Shown: positions 1 through 5,211, numbered from the stretch's first letter. The stretch: DNA of 8,435 nt from an uncultured Erysipelotrichaceae bacterium (GCA_902800255.1 CADCDV010000065.1:1-8435), one strand, 5' to 3'. A program made the numbers and translations. Notes: a model not told the origin generated them from the letters alone.

Positions 1-369
1 ATGCTTCTTGGCATCTACTATGCGCCTAAGGTCGTGAACTTTTTCTTCAAGAGAACCATCGAGGCCTCCCCTGATGTCGAAATCGATATGAGCGAATGGA
101 CAAGCGGACCTCGTTATCAAGGTTTGCTTAATGCCATAACGAACTCCGTCATCATAATCGCCACCCTCATCTTCTGGCTCATTGAAAGAACAAGCGGAAT
201 CTATGTTTTCGATATGGGCAGACAGTCTTGGTGTCTCCTCGCTTGCGCCCTCATCTTCTGCTATAACGGCCAAAGAGGGTATGACAAGAAGTGGTTCCGT
301 TATTTCGAATACCTCTATTACCCAGTGCATCTCGTTTTGATTTTTGGGCTCTTTGCTATATTCTTTTAA
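1..369 (+). CDS. TraX family membrane protein, C-terminal part (5' end outside window)
   Basis: The open frame runs in from the left edge and ends with TAA at 367-369, giving 122 residues. The ATG at base 1 is probably internal, because TraX-family proteins are usually about 220-260 residues. Hydrophobic helices lie at about residues 45-60, 76-86 and 106-122. The end of the protein carries the features I associate with TraX: a YNGQRG motif (residues 88-93), then an aromatic-rich KWFRYFEYLYYPVHL stretch and a final hydrophobic helix with no tail. TraX was named for F-pilin N-acetylation, but chromosomal Firmicute homologues are integral membrane proteins of unproven, possibly acyltransferase-like, function. 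The next gene, trxA, starts 23 bases after the stop with no terminator between, so the two are probably co-transcribed. The family call is by motif memory only; another multi-pass membrane protein is possible. Confidence 0.68.
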   Translation: MLLGIYYAPKVVNFFFKRTIEASPDVEIDMSEWTSGPRYQGLLNAITNSVIIIATLIFWLIERTSGIYVFDMGRQSWCLLACALIFCYNGQRGYDKKWFRYFEYLYYPVHLVLIFGLFAIFF

Positions 370-378
370 CGTACCCAT

Positions 379-384
379 AGGAGG
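379..384 (+). promoter_or_regulatory. Ribosome binding site AGGAGG that fixes the trxA start
   Basis: A perfect AGGAGG lies 8 bases before the ATG at 393 but only 2 bases before the in-frame ATG at 387. Two bases is too close for a ribosome to use, so the ATG at 393 is the better start and the protein begins MLKHIKDS. Confidence 0.8.
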
Positions 385-392
385 TAATGACA

Positions 393-701
393 ATGTTGAA
401 ACACATCAAAGATTCTGTCGAATTCAATACTGAAACCGCGAAGGGAAAGGTCCTTGTCGACTTCTTCGCTACCTGGTGCGGACCATGCAAGATGCTCGCC
501 CCTGTTCTTGAGAAGATCGCTAACGAGCACGAAGATCTCACCGTTCTCAAAATCGATGTTGACGAAGTTCCAGATCTCGCAAGCAAATATGACATCAGAA
601 GCATCCCAACCTTGATCCTCTTCGAAAATGGCCAGCCCGTTGATATGAAACTTGGCTATATGCCTGAAGACAGCGTTCTCCGTTTCGCTAAGCTTAAGTA
701 A
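393..701 (+). CDS. trxA: Thioredoxin
   Basis: A 102-residue cytoplasmic thioredoxin of ordinary family length. It reduces disulfides in client proteins and is itself recharged by thioredoxin reductase, which is not in this window. The active site WCGPC is at residues 28-32 (Cys29 and Cys32). The buried aspartate that assists proton transfer is Asp23, in VDFFATW, and the cis-proline facing the active site is Pro72, in SIPTLILF. The beta-alpha order is complete and there is no signal peptide. The start is set at the second of two in-frame ATGs because of the Shine-Dalgarno spacing; using the ATG at 387 would add only Met-Thr. It lies 23 bases downstream of the TraX-like gene and is followed 9 bases after its stop by an intrinsic terminator, so it is probably the last gene of its transcript. 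Confidence 0.96.
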   Translation: MLKHIKDSVEFNTETAKGKVLVDFFATWCGPCKMLAPVLEKIANEHEDLTVLKIDVDEVPDLASKYDIRSIPTLILFENGQPVDMKLGYMPEDSVLRFAKLK

Positions 702-710
702 CAAAAAAGA

Positions 711-739
711 AGGGCAAGAGTTAAAATCTTGCTCTTTTT
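711..739 (+). terminator. Intrinsic terminator after trxA
   Basis: The arms AGGGCAAGA (711-719) and TCTTGCTCT (727-735) form a nine-pair stem with one G-U pair and a seven-base loop, followed directly by a run of Ts (735-739). The A-rich stretch before the stem can pair with the T run. It separates the trxA transcript from the tRNA pair. Confidence 0.85.
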
Positions 740-740
740 G

Positions 741-770
741 TTTACCTTGTAAGGTTCCTTGTGGTATATT
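741..770 (+). promoter_or_regulatory. Sigma-A-type promoter for the tRNA pair
   Basis: A -35-like TTTACC (741-746) is followed after 18 bases by TATATT (765-770), with a TGG just before it that makes an extended -10. Transcription would start near 777, about 9 bases before tRNA-Asp, which suits a short tRNA leader. It sits just downstream of the trxA terminator. Found by eye only. Confidence 0.55.
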
Positions 771-785
771 CTTTCACGCAGCACT

Positions 786-862
786 GGACCATTGGTGTAG
801 CGGCCTAACATGTCTCCCTGTCACGGAGAAGATCACGAGTTCGAATCTCGTATGGTCCGCCA
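786..862 (+). tRNA. tRNA-Asp (anticodon GUC)
   Basis: The full cloverleaf can be drawn. The acceptor stem is GGACCAT with ATGGTCC (786-792 with 852-858), discriminator G at 859 and encoded CCA at 860-862. The D stem is GTGT/ACAT. The anticodon stem TCTCC/GGAGA (813-817 with 825-829) has GTC at 820-822. The T stem ACGAG/CTCGT encloses TTCGAAT. Discriminator G and anticodon GUC are the usual aspartate identity elements. It is co-transcribed with the tRNA-Gly four bases downstream. Confidence 0.97.
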
Positions 863-866
863 GGCT

Positions 867-940
867 GCGGGCGTAGTTCAATGGTAGAACATCAGCCTTC
901 CAAGCTGAATACACGGGTTCGATTCCCGCCGCCCGCTCCA
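867..940 (+). tRNA. tRNA-Gly (anticodon UCC)
   Basis: The acceptor stem GCGGGCG pairs with CGCCCGC (867-873 with 930-936), with discriminator T at 937 and encoded CCA at 938-940. The D stem is GTTC/GAAC. The anticodon stem TCAGC/GCTGA (892-896 with 904-908) carries TCC at 899-901. The T arm ACGGG-TTCGATT-CCCGC has an A-C mismatch at its outermost pair (913 with 929, tRNA positions 49-65); everything else pairs. It is the second gene of a two-tRNA transcript ending at the hairpin at 953. Confidence 0.96.
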
Positions 941-952
941 CTTGTGAGTGTC

Positions 953-974
953 ACCCCTCTTATGAGGGGTTTTT
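953..974 (+). terminator. Intrinsic terminator of the tRNA transcript
   Basis: The arms ACCCCTC (953-959) and GAGGGGT (964-970) form a perfect seven-pair stem with loop TTAT, then Ts to 974. On the minus strand the hairpin is not followed by a T run, so it serves the plus-strand tRNAs and not the converging GAF gene. Confidence 0.85.
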
Positions 975-981
975 ATTATCT

Positions 982-1431
982 TTAGAAGTCGTTTAAGAAC
1001 TCACCTAAGAGAGAGCCGATCTCTCTAAGAGCGGAGACATCATCCTTGAGACCATCAAGTTGGTCGCTATCGATATCGAAAATGGCTTTGATCTCACCAT
1101 CTTTGATGACAGGAACGACGTATTCGCTTTTGCTTTTCGCATCGCAAGCGATGTAGTTCTTTAAAGTCGAGACATCAGGAACGTATATTTCTTTTCCTGA
1201 AACATATGATTCCCCTACTACGCCTCTACCGAAAGCGATAAATAAACAGGCAACTGAACCAGAGAAATAAGAAAGATGGAGCCCATCCTCTTCTTTGCGG
1301 TATAAGCCAACCCAGGAATTCTCCCCTAAGGTCAAACGGATATACGAGAAAGCGTTGAGCACGTTGGCCCTAGTATCCCCTTCTTCTGCGGTAAGTAATG
1401 ATCTGACAACCGATAAATCCAAATTGCTCAT
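982..1431 (-). CDS. GAF-domain protein, free methionine-R-sulfoxide reductase homologue lacking one of three cysteines
   Basis: This 149-residue single-GAF-domain cytoplasmic protein matches the fRMsr family (E. coli MsrC/YebR, B. subtilis YtsP), which reduces free methionine-R-sulfoxide using thioredoxin-type reductant. Visible motifs are WVGLY (40-44), VACLFIAFGRGVVG (60-73), VPDV (84-87), IACDAKSKSE (94-103), VVPVIKDGE (105-113) and FDIDS (118-122). The three family cysteines (E. coli 84, 94, 118) have spacings of 10 and 24. Here Cys62 and Cys96 fit the first and third, but the middle position, residue 72, is valine (GVVG where the family has GVCG). Cys96 is in the place of the reported catalytic residue and Cys62 of its disulfide partner, so activity may survive. 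The thioredoxin gene nearby on plus would suit as electron donor but is a separate transcript. No Shine-Dalgarno sequence precedes the ATG. A degenerate GAF protein with another role cannot be excluded. Confidence 0.88.
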   Translation of the reverse strand: MSNLDLSVVRSLLTAEEGDTRANVLNAFSYIRLTLGENSWVGLYRKEEDGLHLSYFSGSVACLFIAFGRGVVGESYVSGKEIYVPDVSTLKNYIACDAKSKSEYVVPVIKDGEIKAIFDIDSDQLDGLKDDVSALREIGSLLGEFLNDF

Positions 1432-1437
1432 GGTCTT

Positions 1438-1465
1438 ATTTTAAATGCTAAAGCAAGAAAGCCAA
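1438..1465 (-). promoter_or_regulatory. Candidate promoter of the GAF gene, possibly giving a leaderless mRNA
   Basis: Read on minus: TTGGCT (1465-1460), 16 bases, TAAAAT (1443-1438), then only six bases to the ATG at 1431. Transcription would begin at or next to the start codon, which fits the lack of a Shine-Dalgarno sequence. A 14-base imperfect palindrome, GCCAATCAATAGGC (1461-1474), covers the -35 and could be an operator. All assigned by eye. Confidence 0.4.
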
Positions 1466-1505
1466 TCAATAGGCACTTCAGGCTTTTATTTTGCCTAGGA
1501 TTCAT

Positions 1506-1511
1506 TATCAT
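1506..1511 (+). promoter_or_regulatory. Candidate -10 element of rdgB
   Basis: TATCAT (1506-1511) lies seven bases before the rdgB ATG at 1519, and no Shine-Dalgarno sequence is present. No good -35 stands at the right distance. If functional, the mRNA would be leaderless or nearly so. Confidence 0.3.
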
Positions 1512-1518
1512 TTTTAGC

Positions 1519-2133
1519 ATGGAAAAAATTATCGTTCTCGCTTCACATAACAAAGGCAAAATCAAGGAGTTCCAAAAGATCCTCGAACCATTTGGATACG
1601 TGGTTAAAACCTCTGCCGATTTTGGGCATACCGAAGAGCCGGTTGAGGATGGCAAAACCTACCAAGAGAACGCCTATATCAAAGCCAAGTATTATCACGA
1701 TGCCTTGAAGATGCCAGTCATCTCAGATGACTCAGGCATTGAGATCGAGGCCTTAGGCGAGCATTACCCAGGCGTTCATAGCGCACGTTTCGCCGATAAG
1801 ATCCAAGAAGAGCTTGGCAAAGGATATGAGGTCGTGAACGCCTACATCTTAGAGAAGATCAAAGGTAACCCAAATAGAAAAGCCGCCTATCACTGCGCGA
1901 TATGCCTAATCGAGAAAGACGGAGAGGTCCATTACTTCGATGGCGTTTGCGAAGGGCAAATCACCGATAAGATAACCGGCACACATGGATTTGGCTATGA
2001 CCCTATCTTCAAAGCCGATGAAGGAGGTCTCTACTTCGGAATTGTTTCCGAAGATGAGAAAAACAAAATCTCACATCGCGGAAAAGCTCTTCAGAAATTC
2101 GTCAAATATCTAAAAGAAAAAGAAGGGAACTGA
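1519..2133 (+). CDS. rdgB: XTP/dITP diphosphatase (non-canonical purine NTP pyrophosphatase, RdgB/HAM1 family)
   Basis: This 204-residue cytoplasmic enzyme hydrolyses dITP, ITP and XTP to the monophosphate and pyrophosphate, keeping deaminated purines out of DNA and RNA. Family length is about 190-210, so it is complete. All signature motifs are in order: SHNKGKIKEF at 9-18 (substrate-binding SxNxGKxxEF type), SDDSGIEIEAL at 69-79 with the metal/catalytic aspartates 70-71, PGVHSARFA at 84-92, GFGYDPIF at 157-164 (base recognition) and KNKISHRGKAL at 181-191. The start is the only sensible one, since the motif-bearing first strand follows at once. No Shine-Dalgarno sequence is visible. It is divergent from the GAF gene across 87 bases and converges on the large lipoprotein gene. 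The stop codon TGA lies inside the loop of its own terminator. Confidence 0.97.
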   Translation: MEKIIVLASHNKGKIKEFQKILEPFGYVVKTSADFGHTEEPVEDGKTYQENAYIKAKYYHDALKMPVISDDSGIEIEALGEHYPGVHSARFADKIQEELGKGYEVVNAYILEKIKGNPNRKAAYHCAICLIEKDGEVHYFDGVCEGQITDKITGTHGFGYDPIFKADEGGLYFGIVSEDEKNKISHRGKALQKFVKYLKEKEGN

Positions 2134-2147
2134 GCCCTTCTTTTTTT
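2117..2147. terminator. Bidirectional terminator overlapping the rdgB stop
   Basis: The core arms AGAAGGG (2121-2127) and CCCTTCT (2135-2141) are extended by A-T pairs outward, with the TGA of rdgB (2131-2133) in the seven-base loop. A T run follows on plus (2141-2147). The A-rich codons before it give a T-rich run on minus, so it can also end the lipoprotein transcript that stops at 2159. Confidence 0.8.
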
Positions 2148-2158
2148 GTTTCTTTTTA

Positions 2159-3364
2159 CTAGGCGTCTTTGACAACTGGATGGATCCTGACGTTGCCTTG
2201 AAGCTTGGCTGAACCACCTTTTGGAGTGTGGTCTTCCGCACCTTCACCATAGGTGATAGTGAAGCTCATGTTGGTGTTTTCGATCGAAGCGGAATGAAGA
2301 TTTACTGAATCGGTTTCGTTCTTATAAGTGCCGTCAAGGTTATAGCAGATCTTGGTGGCGTCAGTCGTAAGGTTTTCGTAGGTGTGTTTGGTCACTCCAT
2401 CAAGTTTGACGACGATGGTCGTGACATCGGCGGTTACACTTCTTTCAAAGGTGATGGTCTTTCCGTATTCGGCATTGAAGCTTGCGACCTTGTTCGTGTT
2501 GCTAGCGTCATATAAGGAAACGGTGAACTCTTTTCTCTCAGTCTCGTAGGTCGATTTGAATTCGAGAGGGAGGGTTCCTTTGCTAAGGTTTCCAAGAGCG
2601 ACCCACTTCGTTCCATCACTGATGTAGGAAGGATAGGTTGGCATATGATCCGTGAGGGTTTTGTCAAGGTAAATGACGCCTTTGTTGCCTGTGGCGTCAG
2701 CATCTTCTGGTGCTCCTTCACCCCAAGCGAACTGGTCGGCGTTAGCACCGCTCTTCCACTTGTAGACGAGGGTGTCGTCTTTGGTGAACTTGGCGCTTGT
2801 TTCGTCTTTGGCAAGAACCCAGCCATCGAAGTTATAGGTGTTGTAATACTCTGGATGGGCTTCGGCAGGAATCGCGGTTGGGATGGTGATGGCGTTTCCG
2901 AATTGGACATTCGCCCCACCCTCGACTGGAGTTCCATTATTCTTGAAGATGGTTTCGATCTTGTAAGCTTTCTCAATGAACTTCGCAGTTACGCGGCAAT
3001 TGGCCTTGATTTGGTCAAGATTGATAGCCTCGCCTTGGAGTTCACTGCCGACTCTGCTATCGAAAGTGGAATCATAAGTTCCTTCCCAGCCATCGAAAAC
3101 AAATCTGGCGCCTGGAGTGGTCAATGTGAGATCGCTATGAGGGTTATAGTCATAGGCAGTTCCATCCATGGATCTGAAATGGACGGCTCTTCCTTCGATG
3201 GCGTAGCCATAACCAACCTGGGTTCCGACTTCGTCATAGAAATCGACCTGGTAGACTGGGCTGCCTTTTTGGGATAAGCCCTCGCCACCGGAACAGGCTG
3301 ATAAAAAACCTGTCGCCGCTAAAGCGGTAACAAGAAAGAATTTCGAAAAATTGCGTCTTTGCAT
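2159..3364 (-). CDS. Large lipoprotein with Listeria-Bacteroides/InlB-B-like repeats
   Basis: A 401-residue predicted surface lipoprotein of unknown function. The signal peptide is clear: a basic start (MQRRNFSK), a hydrophobic core, and lipobox L21-S-A-C24 followed by a Ser/Gly linker, so the mature protein is anchored through Cys24. Beyond this are extracellular beta-rich modules resembling InlB B-repeats (YxVxF start, mid yG, FDGW near the end): about residues 37-133 with FVFDGWEGTY, about 134-185 with VQFGNAITIP and YNFDGW, and a weaker copy from about 276 (EFTVSLYD, AEYGKTITF). No LPXTG anchor or catalytic motif is seen. I start at the ATG at 3364; an in-frame TTG at 3394 would add ten residues before an already complete signal peptide and has no ribosome site. 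Neither start has a Shine-Dalgarno sequence; CATAAT six bases before the ATG suggests a leaderless start. It is divergent from the four-helix membrane protein. Adhesin or ligand-binding roles are guesses. Confidence 0.85.
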   Translation of the reverse strand: MQRRNFSKFFLVTALAATGFLSACSGGEGLSQKGSPVYQVDFYDEVGTQVGYGYAIEGRAVHFRSMDGTAYDYNPHSDLTLTTPGARFVFDGWEGTYDSTFDSRVGSELQGEAINLDQIKANCRVTAKFIEKAYKIETIFKNNGTPVEGGANVQFGNAITIPTAIPAEAHPEYYNTYNFDGWVLAKDETSAKFTKDDTLVYKWKSGANADQFAWGEGAPEDADATGNKGVIYLDKTLTDHMPTYPSYISDGTKWVALGNLSKGTLPLEFKSTYETERKEFTVSLYDASNTNKVASFNAEYGKTITFERSVTADVTTIVVKLDGVTKHTYENLTTDATKICYNLDGTYKNETDSVNLHSASIENTNMSFTITYGEGAEDHTPKGGSAKLQGNVRIHPVVKDA

Positions 3365-3370
3365 ACAAAG

Positions 3371-3376
3371 ATTATG
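3371..3376 (-). promoter_or_regulatory. Candidate -10 element of the large lipoprotein gene
   Basis: CATAAT on minus lies six bases before the ATG at 3364, with no Shine-Dalgarno sequence between. The -35 region is poor. The same arrangement is seen at the GAF and rdgB genes. A longer transcript from TATACT (3476-3471 on minus) is an alternative. Confidence 0.3.
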
Positions 3377-3459
3377 TAATAAAAAGTCTTTCAAAGAAAG
3401 AGGGGGTTTGTAAAAAAGCGAAGACCAACTCCCCTTTTGTTCGCAAAATAGGTGGAAAT

Positions 3460-3472
3460 CTCCTCATAGGAG
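3460..3472. repeat. Short palindrome CTCCT-CAT-AGGAG in the divergent intergenic region
   Basis: Perfect five-base arms (3460-3464 and 3468-3472) around a three-base centre, 16 bases before the -35 of the membrane protein promoter. It lies upstream of that promoter, so in the plus direction it would act as DNA, possibly an operator, rather than as an RNA hairpin. It may also be chance. Confidence 0.25.
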
Positions 3473-3488
3473 TATAAAATACTCAATG

Positions 3489-3517
3489 TTGCCCCTCGTA
3501 ATCTGTTTGGGCATAAT
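3489..3517 (+). promoter_or_regulatory. Sigma-A-type promoter of the four-helix membrane protein gene
   Basis: TTGCCC (3489-3494), a 17-base spacer and CATAAT (3512-3517), in a run of A/T. The start would be near 3524, giving a leader of about 25 bases with AGGA at 3538-3541, seven bases before the ATG at 3549. Unlike the neighbours, this gene has a conventional leader. Confidence 0.55.
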
Positions 3518-3548
3518 ATAAAATCGAACTACTAAACAGGAACAGTCT

Positions 3549-4016
3549 ATGAAAACAGTAAAATCTCCAACCCGTATTACTTCTATCTTCGCCCTTATCT
3601 TCTCCTTTGTCGCGATGATGTGCATGTTCGCCGACGCTTTCGCTGGCGAGTCTGGATGCGCCCGTGGCAATGTCTACAGCGTCATGTTTGCCCTTCAGGA
3701 TGGCTATAACGTCGTCTGGCCACTCATCATCGGATTCGTTTGCGTCTGCCTCGTTCTTCTTGCAGGCCTTGGCGGATTCATCATCGGTGAGGCCGCTGGC
3801 AAATCCATCGCCCTTGCTGAGATCGTCTTAGGCGTCGCCGCTGGCATCCTCTTCATCTTCGCCGCTATGTTCTACACCAGTGCCAACCCAAGCGTTGATA
3901 TGGCTAGCACCGCCGATTCTGGTTTAGGTGCCGGTTCCATCTGCGTCATCGTCTTCAGCTTCATCGCTGCTGCCTTTGGTGCCATCGATCTTCTTGTTCA
4001 TAGCAAGAAACAATAA
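3549..4016 (+). CDS. Unrecognised four-helix integral membrane protein
   Basis: I do not recognise this 155-residue protein. It has four clear hydrophobic helices at about residues 10-32, 56-80, 87-109 and 126-149, with basic residues at both ends (MKTVKSPTR and HSKKQ), which predicts both termini in the cytoplasm. The first outer loop (33-55) holds GESGCARGN with one cysteine; the second (110-125) is small and polar. The short loop between helices 2 and 3 contains GEAAGKS, which resembles a P-loop only superficially. Glu81, Glu91 and Asp147 lie in or next to helices 2-4. Alanine, glycine and isoleucine dominate. It has its own promoter, an AGGA ribosome site and a terminator, so it is a single-gene unit, divergent from the large lipoprotein. 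The layout recalls tetraspan proteins such as the MARVEL/claudin shape, but no homology is claimed. Confidence 0.85.
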   Translation: MKTVKSPTRITSIFALIFSFVAMMCMFADAFAGESGCARGNVYSVMFALQDGYNVVWPLIIGFVCVCLVLLAGLGGFIIGEAAGKSIALAEIVLGVAAGILFIFAAMFYTSANPSVDMASTADSGLGAGSICVIVFSFIAAAFGAIDLLVHSKKQ

Positions 4017-4021
4017 GTTCC

Positions 4022-4387
4022 TTAATTAATAAAAAGCCCTCCGAAATGGAGGGTTTTATTTTGCGAATTTGTAGCCCCGGCTACTAAGGCCTTTTCCTTA
4101 TCCCTTTGGATGTTCCTTTTGATCTTCGGGATCCAGTACTCACGATTGCTTTGGATCTTCTTTTCGTTCTCCTCGAAATCCTTGCCATGCCAGAATTCGG
4201 AATCGCAGAAGACCACCACTTTGGCACCTTTGAAGGAGATGTCAGGATGACCGAAGATGAACTTGCTATTGCAACGGTATCTGCACCCTTTCTCATAAAG
4301 GGCTTTTCTCAATTTGATTTCGATGGAGGTGTCTTTGCCTCTAATGCGGCTCATCGTGTATGAGACGGTGGCTTCATCGCGCTTCAT
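4022..4387 (-). CDS. vsr: Very short patch repair-type endonuclease (Vsr family), 3'-truncated and probably frameshifted
   Basis: The first about 100 of 121 residues match the Vsr fold, a PD-(D/E)XK-like nuclease that nicks beside T-G mismatches made by deamination of 5-methylcytosine. Visible motifs: TMSRIRGKDTSIE (11-23), FGHPDISF (45-52) with the expected catalytic Asp49, VVVFCDSEFWHG (57-68) with Trp66-His67, and NREYWIPKIKRNIQRDKEK (81-99). Family members continue into a strand such as GYxVLRFWxxEI. Here, after RDKEKA, the frame gives an unrelated tail that reads through the terminator. A shift near 4085-4091 instead gives LSSRGYKFAK and a stop at 4056-4058, just before the hairpin, restoring the family-like RGYK but still ending early. 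The start ATG overlaps the stop of the upstream lipoprotein as ATGA, without a Shine-Dalgarno sequence. No cytosine methyltransferase is in the window. It is probably a decaying gene. Confidence 0.8.
   Translation of the reverse strand: MKRDEATVSYTMSRIRGKDTSIEIKLRKALYEKGCRYRCNSKFIFGHPDISFKGAKVVVFCDSEFWHGKDFEENEKKIQSNREYWIPKIKRNIQRDKEKALVAGATNSQNKTLHFGGLFIN
4031..4062. terminator. Bidirectional terminator between the membrane protein gene and the ABC operon
   Basis: The arms CCCTCC (4037-4042) and GGAGGG (4048-4053) form a perfect stem with loop GAAAT. Ts follow on plus (4054-4062), and on minus the AAAAA at 4031-4035 reads as Ts. It ends the membrane protein transcript and the ABC/lipoprotein/vsr operon. 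The vsr reading frame runs straight through it, which is abnormal for a healthy 3' end. Confidence 0.85.
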
Positions 4388-5211
4388 ACGTATGAATAGC
4401 TGACGTGGATGTTCCCAAAGATATCGGTCTCGGTTAGATCAAGCTCTGGGATGTCCCCACTATATTTGTAATCAGATTCGTAATAGTCCACTTTCATCTC
4501 GGTTGAGGAAATCGAGAAAGAGTTGATGGCGATTGCAGCGTTAAGGCTAGTTTCCTCAGCGTATAAATCGTTGACGGAAAGGTTCTCGCCTTCGAAAGAG
4601 ATAACAAAGTTATCGCCTCCTGAGGAGAGGGCTTCGAAGGATGTGAGGTTATTGTATTTGCCGATTGAGCCCATATAGGACTGGCAAAGGGTCAAGGACG
4701 TGATGTTGTTAGCGTTTATAAGAGTCGGAAGGTTGATGAAGGAAGCCAAAGCGGAGTCGGTCGTTGGAGTATAGTCGTGGCTTTCTCCATTCTCGGAAAC
4801 AACGAAGTGCCTTTGGCTGCGGTCATTAGGATCGACGTATTCGCTGACTGTCACCTCTCTATTTGCATCTAATTCGTCATTAAAGAGATAGTCGACCTCA
4901 TTCTTGACTTTGAGGCTATAGACGGTCGATTCGTCCGAGATGAGATACGGGGCCTTATAAGAGACCTCTAGGCTTGATTTCTTGAAGAACTTCTTTTGGT
5001 TGAAGTCATCAAGGACATATTCGTTGATCTCACTTTTTAGCGAATAAGAAACCGATTCGACTTTGTAGCCGGTCTGTTCATTCAAAGCGGCTGCCACAAG
5101 TTTATTGGCCGTTTCCAAATCGATGGCCTTCGTATAGACGTTGTTGCATGAAGAAAGAACAAGGGTCGCCCCTACTAGCAATGCGATTTTCCTAATGTTC
5201 TTCGTTTTCAT
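4384..5211 (-). CDS. Small lipoprotein encoded downstream of the ABC exporter
   Basis: A 275-residue predicted lipoprotein of unknown function. The signal peptide MKTKNIRKIALLVGATLVL ends in lipobox L19-S-S-C22, so the mature protein starts NNVYTK after Cys22. The rest is soluble, acidic and rich in Ser, Asn, Asp and Tyr, without membrane helices, looking like a beta-strand domain that I cannot assign. The frame is open farther upstream, but the ATG at 5211 is the only start giving a proper signal peptide. It lies one base after the stop of ABC half-transporter B (TAA-C-ATG), and no Shine-Dalgarno sequence is visible, so translation probably depends on coupling to the ABC gene. Its own stop overlaps the vsr start (ATGA). 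Position suggests a partner of the exporter at the outer face of the membrane, or an immunity/self-protection protein; both are inference. Confidence 0.85.
   Translation of the reverse strand: MKTKNIRKIALLVGATLVLSSCNNVYTKAIDLETANKLVAAALNEQTGYKVESVSYSLKSEINEYVLDDFNQKKFFKKSSLEVSYKAPYLISDESTVYSLKVKNEVDYLFNDELDANREVTVSEYVDPNDRSQRHFVVSENGESHDYTPTTDSALASFINLPTLINANNITSLTLCQSYMGSIGKYNNLTSFEALSSGGDNFVISFEGENLSVNDLYAEETSLNAAIAINSFSISSTEMKVDYYESDYKYSGDIPELDLTETDIFGNIHVSYSYV

Noticed and set aside
387..392. Upstream ATG as the trxA start
   Set aside because: Only two bases separate it from AGGAGG; the ATG at 393 has proper spacing.
652..876. Open frame running from the end of trxA through the terminator into the tRNA genes
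   Set aside because: It covers a terminator and most of two tRNA genes, so it cannot be a protein gene.
2434..2976. Minus-strand open frame in another phase within the large lipoprotein gene
   Set aside because: Ser/Pro/Thr/Lys-rich shadow translation with no start signal; fully inside the real gene.
2645..3277. Long plus-strand open frame (210 codons) opposite the large lipoprotein gene
   Set aside because: It lies wholly antisense to a gene with a lipobox and repeat domains, has no ribosome site and gives no recognisable protein; it reflects codon bias of the real gene.
3365..3394. TTG start extending the large lipoprotein by ten residues
   Set aside because: No ribosome site and the added residues precede an already complete signal peptide.
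3378..3467. Minus-strand 29-codon open frame upstream of the large lipoprotein gene
   Set aside because: No ribosome site, low-complexity content and no recognisable product.
3486..3521. Tiny open frame MLPLVICLGII behind an AGGAG-like sequence, as a leader peptide
   Set aside because: The ribosome-site spacing of 13 bases is poor, and the frame overlaps the proposed promoter, so it would not be transcribed from it.
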